Positions 30,020 to 41,492 of a DNA stretch of 64,000 bases are shown piece by piece (position 1 is the first letter of the stretch; each line of letters begins with the position of its first letter). Source of the DNA: Mytilus edulis (taxonomy: Eukaryota; Mollusca; Bivalvia; Mytilida; Mytilidae); NCBI RefSeq assembly GCF_963676685.1, contig NC_092346.1, positions 50,063,062 to 50,127,061 on the forward strand, given 5' to 3'. The translations under genes and the position numbers were made by a program. Below the pieces are notes generated by a model. It saw only the letters and a program-made list of their open reading frames with translations, was not told the origin of the DNA and ran no database searches.

Positions 30020-32463
30020 CCACAATCGGACAGTGTGTCGTACGATAATTAACGATAAACGATAAAAGATCGCAGAGCGGGTTGCTAGAAATCTGTACGC
30101 AATGACGAATTTTTCGCAACTGACTTGGGCGGAAGTCGAAATTTACTTGGAAACGTTCTGTGACGTTGCTTCATTGTTAGCAAAAATAATTATGAGAACT
30201 CTCTCAATATAAACCTCTGTAGATATAGCATCCTTCAACGTTGCAGAATTGTTCGAGACTGATAAAATTCGTATTAACAAGAAAAACGGGTCGGCATTCG
30301 CTAATGTTTCAGAATAATTGTTTGACCATTTCTAGTAATTCTTAAAGGACGGACACAATGACAATGAAGTTACGCACGGCATTGGTGCCACTCAGCGTTA
30401 CACAAAGTTCCCAATGAATCTCGACTATTTTGACGTTGTTCCAAGACAAGATTCAAAAGTTTACCTTACTTTAGCCTACTCATGTGAAAATGCTGCTTAA
30501 AGTGACCGTATAATTTACATTGTCCTAACAAGCATTAATTTTGCACAGATTTTCGATGTTGCTTCTTTATATGCTTTAGTTTTTCAAGATGGGCTATAGA
30601 TGCAAAGTTATATATATATATGACAAAAAGTTAAAACACAAATTTTAAAAACGCACAATTTTTAATTTTGTAAAATATTGTCTCCAACCAACAATTTGAG
30701 GTCTTGTAGTATGATTTAAAATCTATTTTGTATATTTTTAGGCGTCTTTTATCTTCAAAATGTTTTGAAACTTAAAAACTTAGTTTGACAGTATGCGTGA
30801 AACAAATGAAGGAAAAATCAAAGGCTAACGCTTATCTCTTAGGACGAGCGTGCTTCCAACATATCACGTTGATTGTGTTTACTGTAACTTTCGATGCCTT
30901 ATTTTTTAATTCTCTTTTATATTTGTGTATTTTAAGTTTAATCTCTTTTCGTAAAATTTAGCAATGTTCACCTTTGCCAGAGCATGATCTATCTTAGCTA
31001 TTTTAAAAATTGTTAATATTTCGTTTCTTTTTTCTGTCTCTTTTCTCCAATTACACGTTTCTATTTTTGCTGTAATTTGGTAATTTATCTTCCTTTTTTC
31101 AATTTTCTTAAATATTCAAATGCTTATTACATTGATATTGTTTTAGATGTAGGTGTAGTAAATCGCAAGATATTTTTCTTTTCATGATCTCATTTTATCA
31201 ATAATTTGTCTATAAGTCCGTTTTATTTTATTTTTATGAACATTGGCTTTTACTAACATTATAATTCATGTAATTTAATTATCGTTTAAGTCCGCAATCT
31301 TAACATCAATAACAATTTGATGGACAATTTTAAATAGCATATTTTTACATCCCTAACGCACACTGGGTAAGGTTGTCTTGCGAGAAAACGTTCTGTACTG
31401 GTGATTCGGCCCTAGCTGACCGGTGCTGGTGATCATCGAAAATATGTAAACAAAGACGAAAATTATGATTTTTGACGTTTTTTCTCAAAAAGAATGGAAG
31501 GAAACAGTTGAGATTTTTTAATTTTGTTTCTTATGGGTTCATAGGCAAATTATTAAAAATGTGACCATCTAAACTGTGTCAGTGAGCGTAACACAAAAAT
31601 GCTCATTTTCAGAAAATCTAGAACTGAAAAAATAAAACAAAAATGCTCCTGGAGTCCGCTTTCTATACCCAAATCCACACGACAAAATTATTTTTTGAAA
31701 AACTCGTGCTGATACTGTGCTGGTGGGTCCTGTCATTGTGCTGGTGGGTCCTGATACGGTGCTGGTGAATTGGATAAACAGTTGGTCATATTTGAAACAA
31801 ATGTTACAAAATCAATAAAATTGGAGAGATAATTGTATTCAATCGGATCTGTGACTTTTATTTTTACTTTTGTGCATCCATTTGGCTGTTTAATAAGCAT
31901 TTTCAAATAATCGTAACTTATATTACATAAAGACCAACATCTTCCGTCCAATATCAGATGAAGATATATCTAATCAGAATAGTTTTATTCAAGATATTAA
32001 AGCCCTTGACTTGATGATTCTCTACATAACATGATATGTTAACTAACACAATTCTAAAATGTGCTTAAAGTATTAAAAGCGACATTTATAACGACAATAA
32101 CGCTTTAATTTATTTCAGTTAAATATATGAGGTGAGACAATTTAACTACTGGTACCTCTAATTTCTTCTTGTATATAAATACACGGTCTCCAATAAATTT
32201 CGACTGGGTTAAAAACCCACCTTGACTTTCTTTTCAAATATTGCTGATATAAAACCAGCTTCTATGGAACAAGATGTGAACAATTGTAATTCAAAGTACG
32301 AACTTCAACAACGAGCAAAACCCATAACGTATCTAGCTATAAAAATGTACAGGATTAAAAATAAATACCATCGGCTTGATTTGAACTACAAGTTTAAACA
32401 AAATACAAATATGACAGAAAGCAACCATCGACAACCACTTGTTTTTGGAAACTCTTGACAGGC
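30020..32463. other. 5' flank of the 1440-aa gene; no gene seen
   Basis: No coding-like frame. Short direct repeats of GTGCTGGTGGGTCCTG occur at about 31715-31765, with a related stretch near 31420. The first 150 bp next to 30019 probably hold the promoter and 5' UTR. Confidence 0.4.
30129..30136 (-). promoter_or_regulatory. candidate ETS-type site upstream of the 1440-aa gene
   Basis: GCGGAAGT about 110 bp upstream of the ATG at 30019, one base from the ETS consensus. A weak lead only. Confidence 0.2.
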
Positions 32464-32600
32464 CTTAACATATAAAAAAGAAAATATGGTATGATTGTCA
32501 ATGATACAACTCTCAATAAAAGACCAAATGACACAGAAATTAACTATTTTAGGCGCCCCACGGCCTTCACTAATGGACAAAGTCTATACCGCATACTCAT
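32464..32600 (-). repeat. mussel dispersed repeat, truncated reverse copy
   Basis: Reads 'ggtatgattgtcaatgatac', 'agaccaaatgacacagaaat', 'cacggccttcactaatgg', the reverse-strand end of the family seen complete at 52695-52970. Truncated at about 32600. Confidence 0.65.
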
Positions 32601-32799
32601 TAACATGTATGTTTGCGCTCCACACACTCCTCCCTACCTCCACTGACCAAACCAACCCCTCCCCCTTTCCTCCTTTATTGGTATAGTAATATAACAACAT
32701 AACAATTTAGCACATGAAATAATAACATAAAGGCACATATTATTGAACAACAAATACTCTCAGCTACTAAAAGCTAGTTCTGTAGTAGTTCAAAGCCGG

Positions 32800-33268
32800 A
32801 TTTTCACGTCCACTCTGTTTTTTGTTAGATATATTTATATTTGTATCCATCTGATGAGTTAAGCCTTTTTCAACTGATTTTTATAGTTTATTCTTATGTT
32901 GTTCTGTTACACCACTGTCCCAGGTTAGAACTTAGATCTACGGTTGGGATCCCCCTAACATGTTTAGCCCACCATATTCTGTATGATTGTGTCTGTACCC
33001 TGTCAGGAGCCTGTTTTTCGGTGGTTGACGTTTGTTGATGTGTTACATGTTGTTTTTTTTTTTTGTTCATTTGTTTGTACATAAATTAGGCCGTTAGTTT
33101 TCTCGTTTGAAATGTTTAACGTTTGTCATTTCGAGACCTTCTATAGCTGACTATGCGCTTTGGGATTTCCTCATTGTTGAAGGCCATACTGTGACCTATA
33201 GTTATTAATTTCTGTGTCATTTGGTCTCTTGTGGAGAGCTGTTTTATTGGCAAGCATACCACTTTATA
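32800..33268 (+). repeat. mussel dispersed repeat, long copy
   Basis: Contains 'gttgttctgttacaccactg', 'gttagttttctcgtttgaaa', 'tatagctgactatgcgcttt' and 'tgtgtcatttggtctcttgt' in the family order. It ends at 33268, directly against the inverted-repeat element starting at 33269. Confidence 0.7.
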
Positions 33269-34281
33269 TATGTTCCGGACCATATGAGTATTTGGACCAT
33301 ACGCGTATGGTCATGACCATATGGGTATATACTCATATGGTCCGACCGTACGCGTATGGTCGGGGTAATTAACACTCTGTTACAGTTTACTTTTAATACT
33401 TCTAAACTCTTCATATGGTATGACCAATCATTAAAAAGACGCCATCATATAGGTTATTTTATTATTATATAAAATAATTAAACGATTAGCTAAATAAAAA
33501 TAAAGAAGTTTCACAAAGTTAATTTTACTTACTTGTCAAAACTATAATAAACACATTTTATACCGATGGTCATTACCGATTTGTTATTACGAGTGAATGG
33601 CAATATGTCGACTTAAAAAAATAAATTCCAAAAATTTCGTAATGAACTGTTACACAAAAAGTCACTGGAAAGTAACATAGTTTATTCAAGTTATCTTGTG
33701 AGTATGGTGTATTGCAGTCATGCTACGATATTTGAGATCTAGAGCTTCTTAAAACCACCGTCGACATATCGGATTAGCCAAAGACCTCGGTATCACTGTA
33801 CGCAGCTACAAAAAGGCTAGCTTTTCACTCGCAAACAAAAGGTGTAAATGAAAAGGATTGAGCACAACCAAGACTTGCAAATGCAAAACCGTCATGATAC
33901 CGGTTGGAAATAAATGTCACCCCAAGTCTACATGCAAGAATGTAAACAGCGATGTAAACTAACTATGGCTTCAATATCTAATTTTTACGTAGTATTTGAA
34001 TTACAAAAATAATACATTGTCATGTAACCATCATTGTTTTTTTAGATTAAGTTTTTGTATTATTGAAACTTTTATAATGTAATTTAAAAAAAAAACATAC
34101 CTATATGGTCCAAATACTCATATGGTCCAGCCCGTTAATAACCAAACGAGTATTATACTCATATGGTCCGACCATACGCGTACGGTCGGACCATACGCAT
34201 ATGGTCGGACCCGATATGAGTATACGCATATGGTCATGACCATACGCGTATGGTCCAAATACTCATATGGTCCGGAACATA
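33269..34281. mobile_element. about 1-kb inverted-repeat element with palindrome-built ends
   Basis: The left end TATGTTCCGGACCATATG and the right end CATATGGTCCGGAACATA are exact inverted copies. The match continues about 60 bp through several copies of the perfect palindrome GACCATACGCGTATGGTC and the variant GACCATATG...CATATGGTC. The inner right end adds three or four more of these words (34102-34210). The core (33370-34100) has no open frame. No target duplication is evident. A non-autonomous foldback transposon fits best. Confidence 0.7.
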
Positions 34282-34285
34282 GAGA

Positions 34286-34420
34286 ATAATACATGGCAAA
34301 ATCCGTATCATATGTCGTATCATCCCGAGACATCAATATCAGCCCAAGGGCCTTTAGGCCCGAGGGATGATATTGGTCGAGGGTGATACGACATGTGATA
34401 CGGATTTTGCCATGTATTAT
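34286..34420. mobile_element. 135-bp palindromic element
   Basis: ATAATACATGGCAAAATCCG at left is inverted at right; the arms are about 40 bp and the centre contains GGGCCTTTAGGCCC. It begins five bases after the previous element. Its centre style (CCCGAGGG, GATATTGG) resembles the palindrome at 44737-44882. Confidence 0.65.
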
Positions 34421-34689
34421 ACACTTTATCATATATTTCAACAGAAGAGTATTATATTATATGAACTGTTTTCTGATCCATAGCACTGGGTTACCTTCAG
34501 TTCTACTTTTGTCTTGTTTCAAAGGCCTTAAAAGAACTGATCAATTACTTATCCGAAGCACCTGGGTTACCTTACAATTTGCGTGCTGTTGTTTTAAAAA
34601 TATTTTGTTTATTATTGTATTAATTTGTTTGTTTTGTATTTTTCATAGTTGCATTTAGTGTGCCAAAAAATATGAAAACTTGACGTTCG

Positions 34690-34751
34690 TGACGTCACAT
34701 ACAATATGAAAACTCGACGTTCGTGACGTCACAAACCAAACAATGACGTCA
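34690..34751. promoter_or_regulatory. three perfect CRE octamers (TGACGTCA) within 62 bp
   Basis: TGACGTCA occurs at 34690-34697, 34724-34731 and 34744-34751; the first two are within a direct repeat (AACT(T/C)GACGTTCGTGACGTCACA). This octamer is the CREB/ATF consensus. No gene start is recognised nearby, so it may simply be repeat sequence. Confidence 0.35.
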
Positions 34752-34839
34752 TTCAAAAAATTTACCTATTTTGAGGAAAATTTTTCTTAAGCCAAAAAAA
34801 AACCAAAACTGACTGTAAAAAAAAAAAAAAAAAAAAAAA

Positions 34840-34935
34840 AGTAGGGGTGTGATAAAGGGTAGGGGTGTGATAAAGGGTATGCGATAAAGGGTAAGGGTGT
34901 GATAAAGGGTATGCGATAAAAAGGGTGCGCATCAA
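34840..34935. repeat. short minisatellite GGTGTGATAAAGGGTA
   Basis: Four to five imperfect copies of GTGTGATAAAGGGTA alternating with ATGCGATAAAGGGTA, just after a poly-A run of about 22. Confidence 0.7.
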
Positions 34936-35068
34936 AGTTGCGCGATATGGATTAAACAGCAGGCTATTTATCACATATGCAAAACTACTGTATTTACTAC
35001 TAAACATATGATAAATATATATAAACCATGCATGACAGACTGACGAACAAACGTAGTAAACGTTTTAT

Positions 35069-36055
35069 TATGGCAAGCCGTTCTCGTCAAAACTATGTTT
35101 AACCCATTTTTTCGAAAAAAAATACACACCGAGATTTAAAAACCTAAAATAACACACTGAGAAATCGAAATTACACGCTGAGATTTAAAAAACTAAAAAA
35201 ACACACACTGAGAATTCAAAATTACACACTGAGATTTTAAAAAGACACACTGAGATGAAATAAATTGAAAAACACACACTGAGATTAATATGCAAATTAC
35301 TAATGAAAATTCATGAGATGAATAATTCAACAGATTAATTATATCTTGACCTCAAGAACTCTTGTCATTATAATGAAATGCAATTCCTTCAACCAACATT
35401 CGTAATAAATTTCAAGACTTTTATATGCTATAATAGACACTTGAGTAAAAATTTCACTGCGTTCTTTGTATTTTTGCAGATTGTTCCAATGTTTTCTTAC
35501 AATTTCAATAATAGTTTTTCACCATTTGGTTATATTTTGTGATAAGAGTAAGTGGGTATTTTTCTTGTTCTTGTATTTCTAAAGTCTTTTTCATAAATAA
35601 TTTGGAACCAAATCGAAGGACTAACGAGTTCTGTCCCCTAGTTGTTTTAAGCTTGTAATAGATTCAGATTAAGTATGCTAATTAGATATGTGCGCATAAA
35701 TCTCAGTGTGTAATTTTAAATTCTCAGTGTGTAATTTCAAATCCTCAGTTTATTTATTCTCAGTGTCTTTTTGAAATCTCAGTGTGTAATTTTCAATTCT
35801 CAGACGTGTAATTTATAATGTTCAGTGACAGTACACACGTGTTTTTCATTTTTGTAATCTCAGTGCGTCTTTATGAAATCTCAGTGTGTAATTTTTAATT
35901 CTCAGTGTGTAATTTTTAATTCTCAGTGTGTAATTTTTAATTCTCAGTGTGTGATTTGAAGTTTTTAAATCTCAGTGTGCTTTGTTGTAATTCTCAGTGT
36001 GTAAATTTTTCAAAAAAGGTTTCAAACATAGTTTTGACGAGAACGGCTTGCCATA
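35069..36055. mobile_element. 987-bp non-autonomous DNA transposon with subterminal ACACACTGAGA arrays
   Basis: Ends TATGGCAAGCCGTTCTCG and CGAGAACGGCTTGCCATA form inverted repeats of about 55-60 bp. TTTTAT flanks both sides (35063-35068, 36056-36061), a 6-bp target duplication. Inside the left end are about seven copies of ACACACTGAGA-type words and inside the right end about eleven copies of the inverse TCTCAGTGTGT, so the subterminal arrays face each other. No open reading frame. Subterminal arrays like these usually bind the transposase of the autonomous partner. Confidence 0.8.
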
Positions 36056-36061
36056 TTTTAT

Positions 36062-37433
36062 CAAGTCTCACAAACTCAGTTTTCCGAAGAAATCATGATA
36101 CGTATAAATGAAAATGTTAAACTGGGTCTAGCAAGGGTAAATTTTTGTTATATAGGGTTGCTAATTATATTTAGAAGACAAACTGCTTGATGTGTCAAAA
36201 AAGCTTATAAAAAAATTGAAGTAATTGATGTACACTGCATTTTTCATATCTGTTAGATACTTAGAAATGCAAATTCTGAAAATCGATACCAAATAAATGA
36301 TTCTATCATAACATATATAAGCCAGCATAATATGGGACTTAGGTCTTATAGAATATGACTATCTTATATAAAATGTATATAAGCGATTTTAAACTGAGTC
36401 CTGACTATAAAGTGGCACCTTGCTAAAGTTCTTTAGTCGGAAATGAACTCGAGGCATATATCATACAAACTTTCCTTCGATATTTTATTAACTTAAATTT
36501 TTATTATTTAACTTATATTATGCCATGCATATTTCATACGACGGACAGAACTAGTTCATTCATTCAACTCTTAGTTTCATCATTATCTCAGAATAAACTT
36601 CCTATAAATTAATAAAATTATGTCTGTCCAATTTGAAGAAAAAAGTAGACTTTTCTGATAAAGTTTTCAATCGAATTGCCTTGATAACACGACTTCAACA
36701 ACTGTTTCAATTTGTTTGCGGAGCAGTATCAATTATGACTGTATTCGGTAATTTCCGATAAAAAAATTACCGAATCTGAACCACCACCATCACATACATC
36801 AATCATCATCATCACCATCACCTTCATCAACAAAAAACGTATAATATTGTGACCACTGCATATAATGTTGGGACCACTATATAATGGTGTGACAACTGCA
36901 TATAATGTTGTGACCACTGCATATAATGCTGATAATCAACACAAGGCAGTCATGGCGTCGTTCCATAATTTAACCTTGATCAATGATCCATGTAATGAGA
37001 TTGACATTGAGTCAATCATGGCTAAAAGACATGTAGACTGGCAAGGGATATTGGATTTAGACCTGACAAGTCAACTGTTGGCACTATTTTTAATTTTACT
37101 TGGAATAATTTCGCATACACTTTAAAATAAACAAAAACTGTATTGTTCGTTTGTGGACTTTCGTAAAGCGCTCTCATTTATAAACTATTGTAACTTGAAT
37201 CTTCTTTTTTCCTTTGATCTTTTTATGGAATAACAGAGAGACGACAAGCACGTACCAAAATGTATGCTCTTAATTGAAAATATTATTGCATGAAAGGTCA
37301 CATGGGCCTATACAACTCAATGGGAAAACTGCCATGAAATAACCAACAACACTTTAACCAATATTGCACGAGTAAGCTCCGCCTCCTTATGAAACGATTA
37401 CGCCTACAAAAAAGCACATACACAAATGTCAAT
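36062..37433. other. no gene seen; small repeats
   Basis: AT-rich. Holds a short hairpin (36739-36771, TTCGGTAATTT / AAATTACCGAA type), a run of CAT/ATC triplets at about 36780-36830, and a 23-24-bp repeat at 36842-36932. The open frame at 36865-37125 starts inside that repeat and has no splice or homology support. Confidence 0.4.
36842..36932. repeat. 23-24-bp tandem repeat, four units
   Basis: Units of the form TGTGACCACTGCATATAATGT, four copies with substitutions. Confidence 0.75.
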
Positions 37434-37558
37434 TTTATTAGAATTCTTATAATAAAATACAAATCTTTAAATCTGTGTAGGTTTTCTCCGCCAGACAGAC
37501 AACCAAAAAAAAAAATGTAACGTCTACGAATTAATTTCAAGATAGAACCGAAAAAAAA

Positions 37559-37819
37559 TTACAAATTTTCTATGTACTGTTGAAACATAAAATCCCCAAA
37601 ATTGAACATAACATATTGAAATGAAGTTTTGTTCAAATGCAGAGCTGTAAGTAAATCTCCTAGGTCAAATGTTCCCAAGTGGTAACGATCCACAGCTTGA
37701 GAAACACTCATGTTATAAAATGGTTCCATATTTGGATGAATTTGCGACAATCTTATATTCTCCTCTATTTTTGACGACGCGTTGGCTAACGACATGTCTT
37801 CCTCGACTTCTTGATGAAC
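37559..37819 (-). CDS. 123-aa protein, exon 2
   Basis: 86 codons plus stop, acceptor TGTTTTGCAG. An amphipathic-looking segment (SSKIEENIRLSQIHP) is followed by the hydrophobic C-terminal half. Confidence 0.65.
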   Translation of the reverse strand, partial: VHQEVEEDMSLANASSKIEENIRLSQIHPNMEPFYNMSVSQAVDRYHLGTFDLGDLLTALHLNKTSFQYVMFNFGDFMFQQYIENL

Positions 37820-38181
37820 CTGCAAAACAGTAAAACTCGTTTTAAGAGAAAGAAATAACTATATTTTCAAAAATAAAGGTCCAATTTAATGGGGCATATA
37901 AATGACATTACATCACAGTAAAAAATTACCGACTCCCGATTAAAAGCACATGTAATTTGAACATGGACTCCCCTTTTTGGGGCCCAAGGTAAAGACAACT
38001 ATTTTCGATTGGGGATCGTGTAGATAGTAGAAAAGGTATTGTTATTCAATTTAAAAAAAATAATACACACCTGAGAGAGAACCAAATCATCGCTATGTTC
38101 ATGTTCAATTTCAAGCCAATCTGGTAGAGACTCTAAGGGTAGAGAGAATGCGTCTGCCATCATCGCTTCCTTCAGAATCAT
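37559..38181 (-). CDS. two-exon gene, 123-aa protein of unknown function
   Basis: Exon 1 38181-38071 and exon 2 37819-37559 join CTCTCTCAG|GTGTGT to TGTTTTGCAG|GTTCAT in phase 0. The protein begins MILKEAMMADAFSLPLESLP, with a second possible start at codon 7 or 8. It is acidic up to residue 50 and then more hydrophobic, with VDRYHLGTFDLGDLLTALHL and a C-terminal FNFGDFMFQQYIENL. No signal peptide, membrane segment or known domain. A perfect E2F-type site lies 15 bp upstream of the ATG, suggesting S-phase expression. AATAAA on the minus strand at 37434-37439 could end the transcript. I do not recognise the family. Confidence 0.65.
38071..38181 (-). CDS. 123-aa protein, exon 1
   Basis: 37 codons, donor CAG|GTGTGT, phase 0. 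Acidic, with PDWLEIEHEHSDDLVLSQ. Confidence 0.65.
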
Positions 38182-38195
38182 GCTGTTTGTTAAAT

Positions 38196-38207
38196 TTTCG
38201 CGCCAAA
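38196..38207. promoter_or_regulatory. E2F-type site upstream of the 123-aa gene
   Basis: TTTCGCGCCAAA matches the E2F consensus TTTSGCGCSAAA at all twelve positions and ends 15 bp from the ATG. CG-containing words are scarce here, which makes a chance match less likely. Confidence 0.55.
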
Positions 38208-38362
38208 CGTGATTTTTTTTTCTGCACGGACTGTCATGGGCGTGTCATTCATGTCACAAATCATTTATAGCAACACCTTCCTCTTTAGCCAAATAAACTT
38301 CTCACGCTACGCGTTCGAAAGTTTATTTGTCTAACTTGGAATACTATGCTATAAATATAACT

Positions 38363-40814
38363 TACACGGCCGACACTCGGCTAACCGAGGGATTGGTCGG
38401 TTAATCTAGATTGAGTATACGGCTATATGGGCGATTGGTCTGTTAATCGAGTTGATTATACGTCTGTTAAGAGTAAAACGCTTAATTTAATGTTAAACTC
38501 TATTAAATATACAGATTTTTGGCATGTTATAAGAACCAAATCAAAAAAAGAAAAGTGTCTGACAAAATGATATCTATCAAAGAACATTTTGCACTTGTAA
38601 AAACATTCTTAGTCTGCGCAGTTTTCAGTAAAACTAAAAGGCGTCGCGCAAGTATGTAGTATTTATGCTTATACGCATAGCAATTTTTTTTTAATAAAAG
38701 GCGAAACAAACAAATTTAGATATCATTTAAAGGACAAAAAATAGTACTGTGGTTCTAAAAAATAAATTGACATTAGTAAATATTTCATAATTGTAAAATA
38801 ACGTGAATAATACCACGTTTTAGTGAAAATTATGGGAATAAACTATGTTAATGGGTTGGACAATTGAAATTGTGTCAGTTAAGAGTTATTTAGCCACGAC
38901 AATAATTTTGCTACCTTTATATTTTCCCCTTGAAAAATTTAAGAATGAGATGTTCCTGAGTAAACAAAAATGACAATTAATACGGTGCCACAGTATCCTA
39001 GAAAGAGCATTTTTATTTTGACTTTCTTTGCATTCTATTGAAGGGTGTGTCACTTCAATACAGCGTGATATGGATTGGCCTCTGGAATTTGCATGAATTT
39101 TTTATTGACGTTTTCAATCAGCCTTAATTTTTGTGTCTGTTCGAAATAGCACGTTCTCAATTCCGACTGAAAGTGTCTTTCTAATACAACACAGGGTACA
39201 TATAACGTGTTCTCGTTCTCATATGAACATAATATTTGTCACTGGACGTTAAACCCTAATACGCCAGTATCATCCAATTGGTTCTTTTCTTCTATTACTT
39301 AATCATATGTTGTTTACAAATCATTCTAAAGAAGTCGGAAAGGAGCGAATGCAGCTACATTTGATTATTTTAAGATTCAATTCATTTTATTACGTTTAGT
39401 TCCTTTTTTCATAAGTGCAGAGGAGAACTACAGTTGTCTATGGTGGCCGGTGAATTCCATTCGCGTTTTCGCGTTTTCGCGTTTTCACTTTTCATATTCT
39501 ATAGGGCGAAAACACAAAAACACGACATCGCGAAGTGGAAAAGGCGAAAACGCGAAAATGCGAAATCGCAAAAAGGCGAAATCAGTTTCGTGTTTTCGAC
39601 TTCGCAATTTCGCCATATAGAATATGAAAGGCGAAAACGCAAAATGGCATTAACCTGCCACCATAGTTGTCCGCATGTAAACTTCTAGAATTTGTCACTA
39701 ATATAAGTACATCGCAATCCGTTACTGTATCAACAGCCATCGGTGTTTAATGTGTGTATTCTTAAACAAGTATCATTTTTCTCTGGTTTTTAGCAATGTA
39801 TCACTCTCTACTGTCCTTATCTATTATTCTATATTCTGCGTTTCCATCCAGATTCTCGTGTATACCAAGAGGGTCCGGATTGGGGGTATTGTTTATTTCT
39901 GTATTCATTAAATTGTTATGTCATGTTTTTCTACATGTTATTTATCTTACTCATTATTCTTTCTTTATTTTACATATTTTGTCATCCCAATATATTTTAC
40001 TTACTTATGTTTAATTACATTACGACGTTTATCTCTGATTTATATACTGGTTACCAATGTAGGTTACAAATTTGTGTCATTCATGACAATTAAACAGAAT
40101 CAACATGATATATGCGATCATTCTTGGATGAAATTAATAGTACTTTAATATTAAACTTTTTGAAACCATTTTTATCAATTTTCAATTTTATGTGTTGTTT
40201 CCGTATATGTTATGTTTCGTTGCTCATGTGTTGTTTTCGTATATTTTAGCCGCTTGTCTTGAGCCTACCCATTTGATCCGATAACACCCCATATAGCAAT
40301 AAAATTATACTTTCATTAACTTTTAATATGCCATTCATAACTCTTAACAGACCAATTAACAGACCGGGTTTTATACATCCGACCCATTAACAGACCAGGT
40401 TTTAAATAAAGATTGATTTATGTTACCAAAATACAGTTTTCGTGTAGATTTTTCACACAATGATATCAATATGGTTAACAAACATAATGCCTTTCTTTTT
40501 TTCGATGTTCAAAATATTGAATGCAAGTACATTTAACCAATGTGTCATTTTGTGTATATTTTATGTGTGTAAAATGTGTATAAATTTATTGATGAGTGAC
40601 CCGCCTTTTCATTTTATAGATCGTACATCGAAGCTAGAAAAATAATAATGACACCACTGAATTCAGTACATTGAATTTTTTTGTTAGATTTTCTCGATAA
40701 CACCTGATTAACAGACTTTAGCCAACCCGAATAACAGACCAACTGCCGATATAGCCGCATACTCAATATAGATTAACCGACCAATCTCTCGGTTAGCCGA
40801 GTGTCGGCCGTGTA
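38363..40814. mobile_element. 2.45-kb element with about 100-bp terminal inverted repeats
   Basis: 38363-38465 and 40712-40814 are inverted copies of about 100 bp with roughly 85-90% identity by eye, starting TACACGGCCGACACTCGG. They contain repeated GGTCGGTTAATC / GGTCTGTTAAT words; further AACAGACC words recur inside the right end (40340-40400). No intact ORF lies inside. A second inverted-repeat element (39439-39665) is nested in the middle. No target duplication was found. Confidence 0.75.
39439..39665. mobile_element. 227-bp foldback element with GCGAAAACGC words, 6-bp TSD, nested
   Basis: Ends TATGGTGGCCGGTGAATT and CATTAACCTGCCACCATA are inverted. Inside are inverted TCATATTCTATA / TATAGAATATGA and many GCGAAAAC or GTTTTCGC words. 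GTTGTC occurs on both sides (39433-39438, 39666-39671) as a 6-bp target duplication. Inserted in the element 38363-40814. Confidence 0.75.
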
Positions 40815-40914
40815 TTACGGAGTGGTGTTAGCACAAAGTTGGTAAATATGGTAAGATCAGTATTTTCATCTGTAAAAATGCGTGTCAAAGCTGCCGATTA
40901 ACTGTCCGACTCGT

Positions 40915-41110
40915 TCGAAAAATTTCTAGGAGTAAAACAAGGGGAACCCTTATCACCTCTACTTTGTTTTATTTTCTATAAATGACTTGATTGAAAACAT
41001 GAATAAAAGTCCTTCAGCTGACATATTTAAAATTAATGAAGTTTTGGTATACTTAATACTATTTGTAGACGATACCATATTTTATCTTACAACCTATACA
41101 TTTCTGGGAA
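40915..41110 (+). pseudogene. LINE reverse-transcriptase fragment
   Basis: Reads FLGVKQGEPLSPLLCFIF, then a frame break, then VLVYLILFVDDTIF. G-V-K-Q-G-x-P-L-S-P and the F-V-D-D catalytic box are hallmarks of non-LTR reverse transcriptases. About 65 codons only, dead. Confidence 0.75.
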
Positions 41111-41492
41111 TAAGATTGGTTAAAAGCGTCCGCGTGGAAACCGTGTATATTCCATATCAGGGTAGTAGGGAGGCGGGGTTTATTTCATACACGGTTAGTA
41201 GTGATGTTACGTCCCTTTATAAAAACAAAACATAACTGAGATTTTTTTCTTCTTCAAGGTTTCAACAGACCAAGAAATTGATGATGAAGATTGAAATAAA
41301 TACATAAAACACATTTTAACCAAACAAGTTGTTATTGTTGGCATATCTTTTTGCGGGATCGTAAGGGAAGTTGTTTCTTAATGCTTACGGTATTGAAGAC
41401 TTGCATCATTTTGATAGGTCACTAGTCTAAATTTCACACGTTAAGATAGTCGGTAAGATAAATTCGTTACATAGTGGGCTAGTGACGTAAAG

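Noticed and set aside
36865-37125. 86-codon plus frame with a hydrophobic C-terminus
   Set aside because: Starts within a 23-24-bp tandem repeat, no splice sites or recognisable motif.
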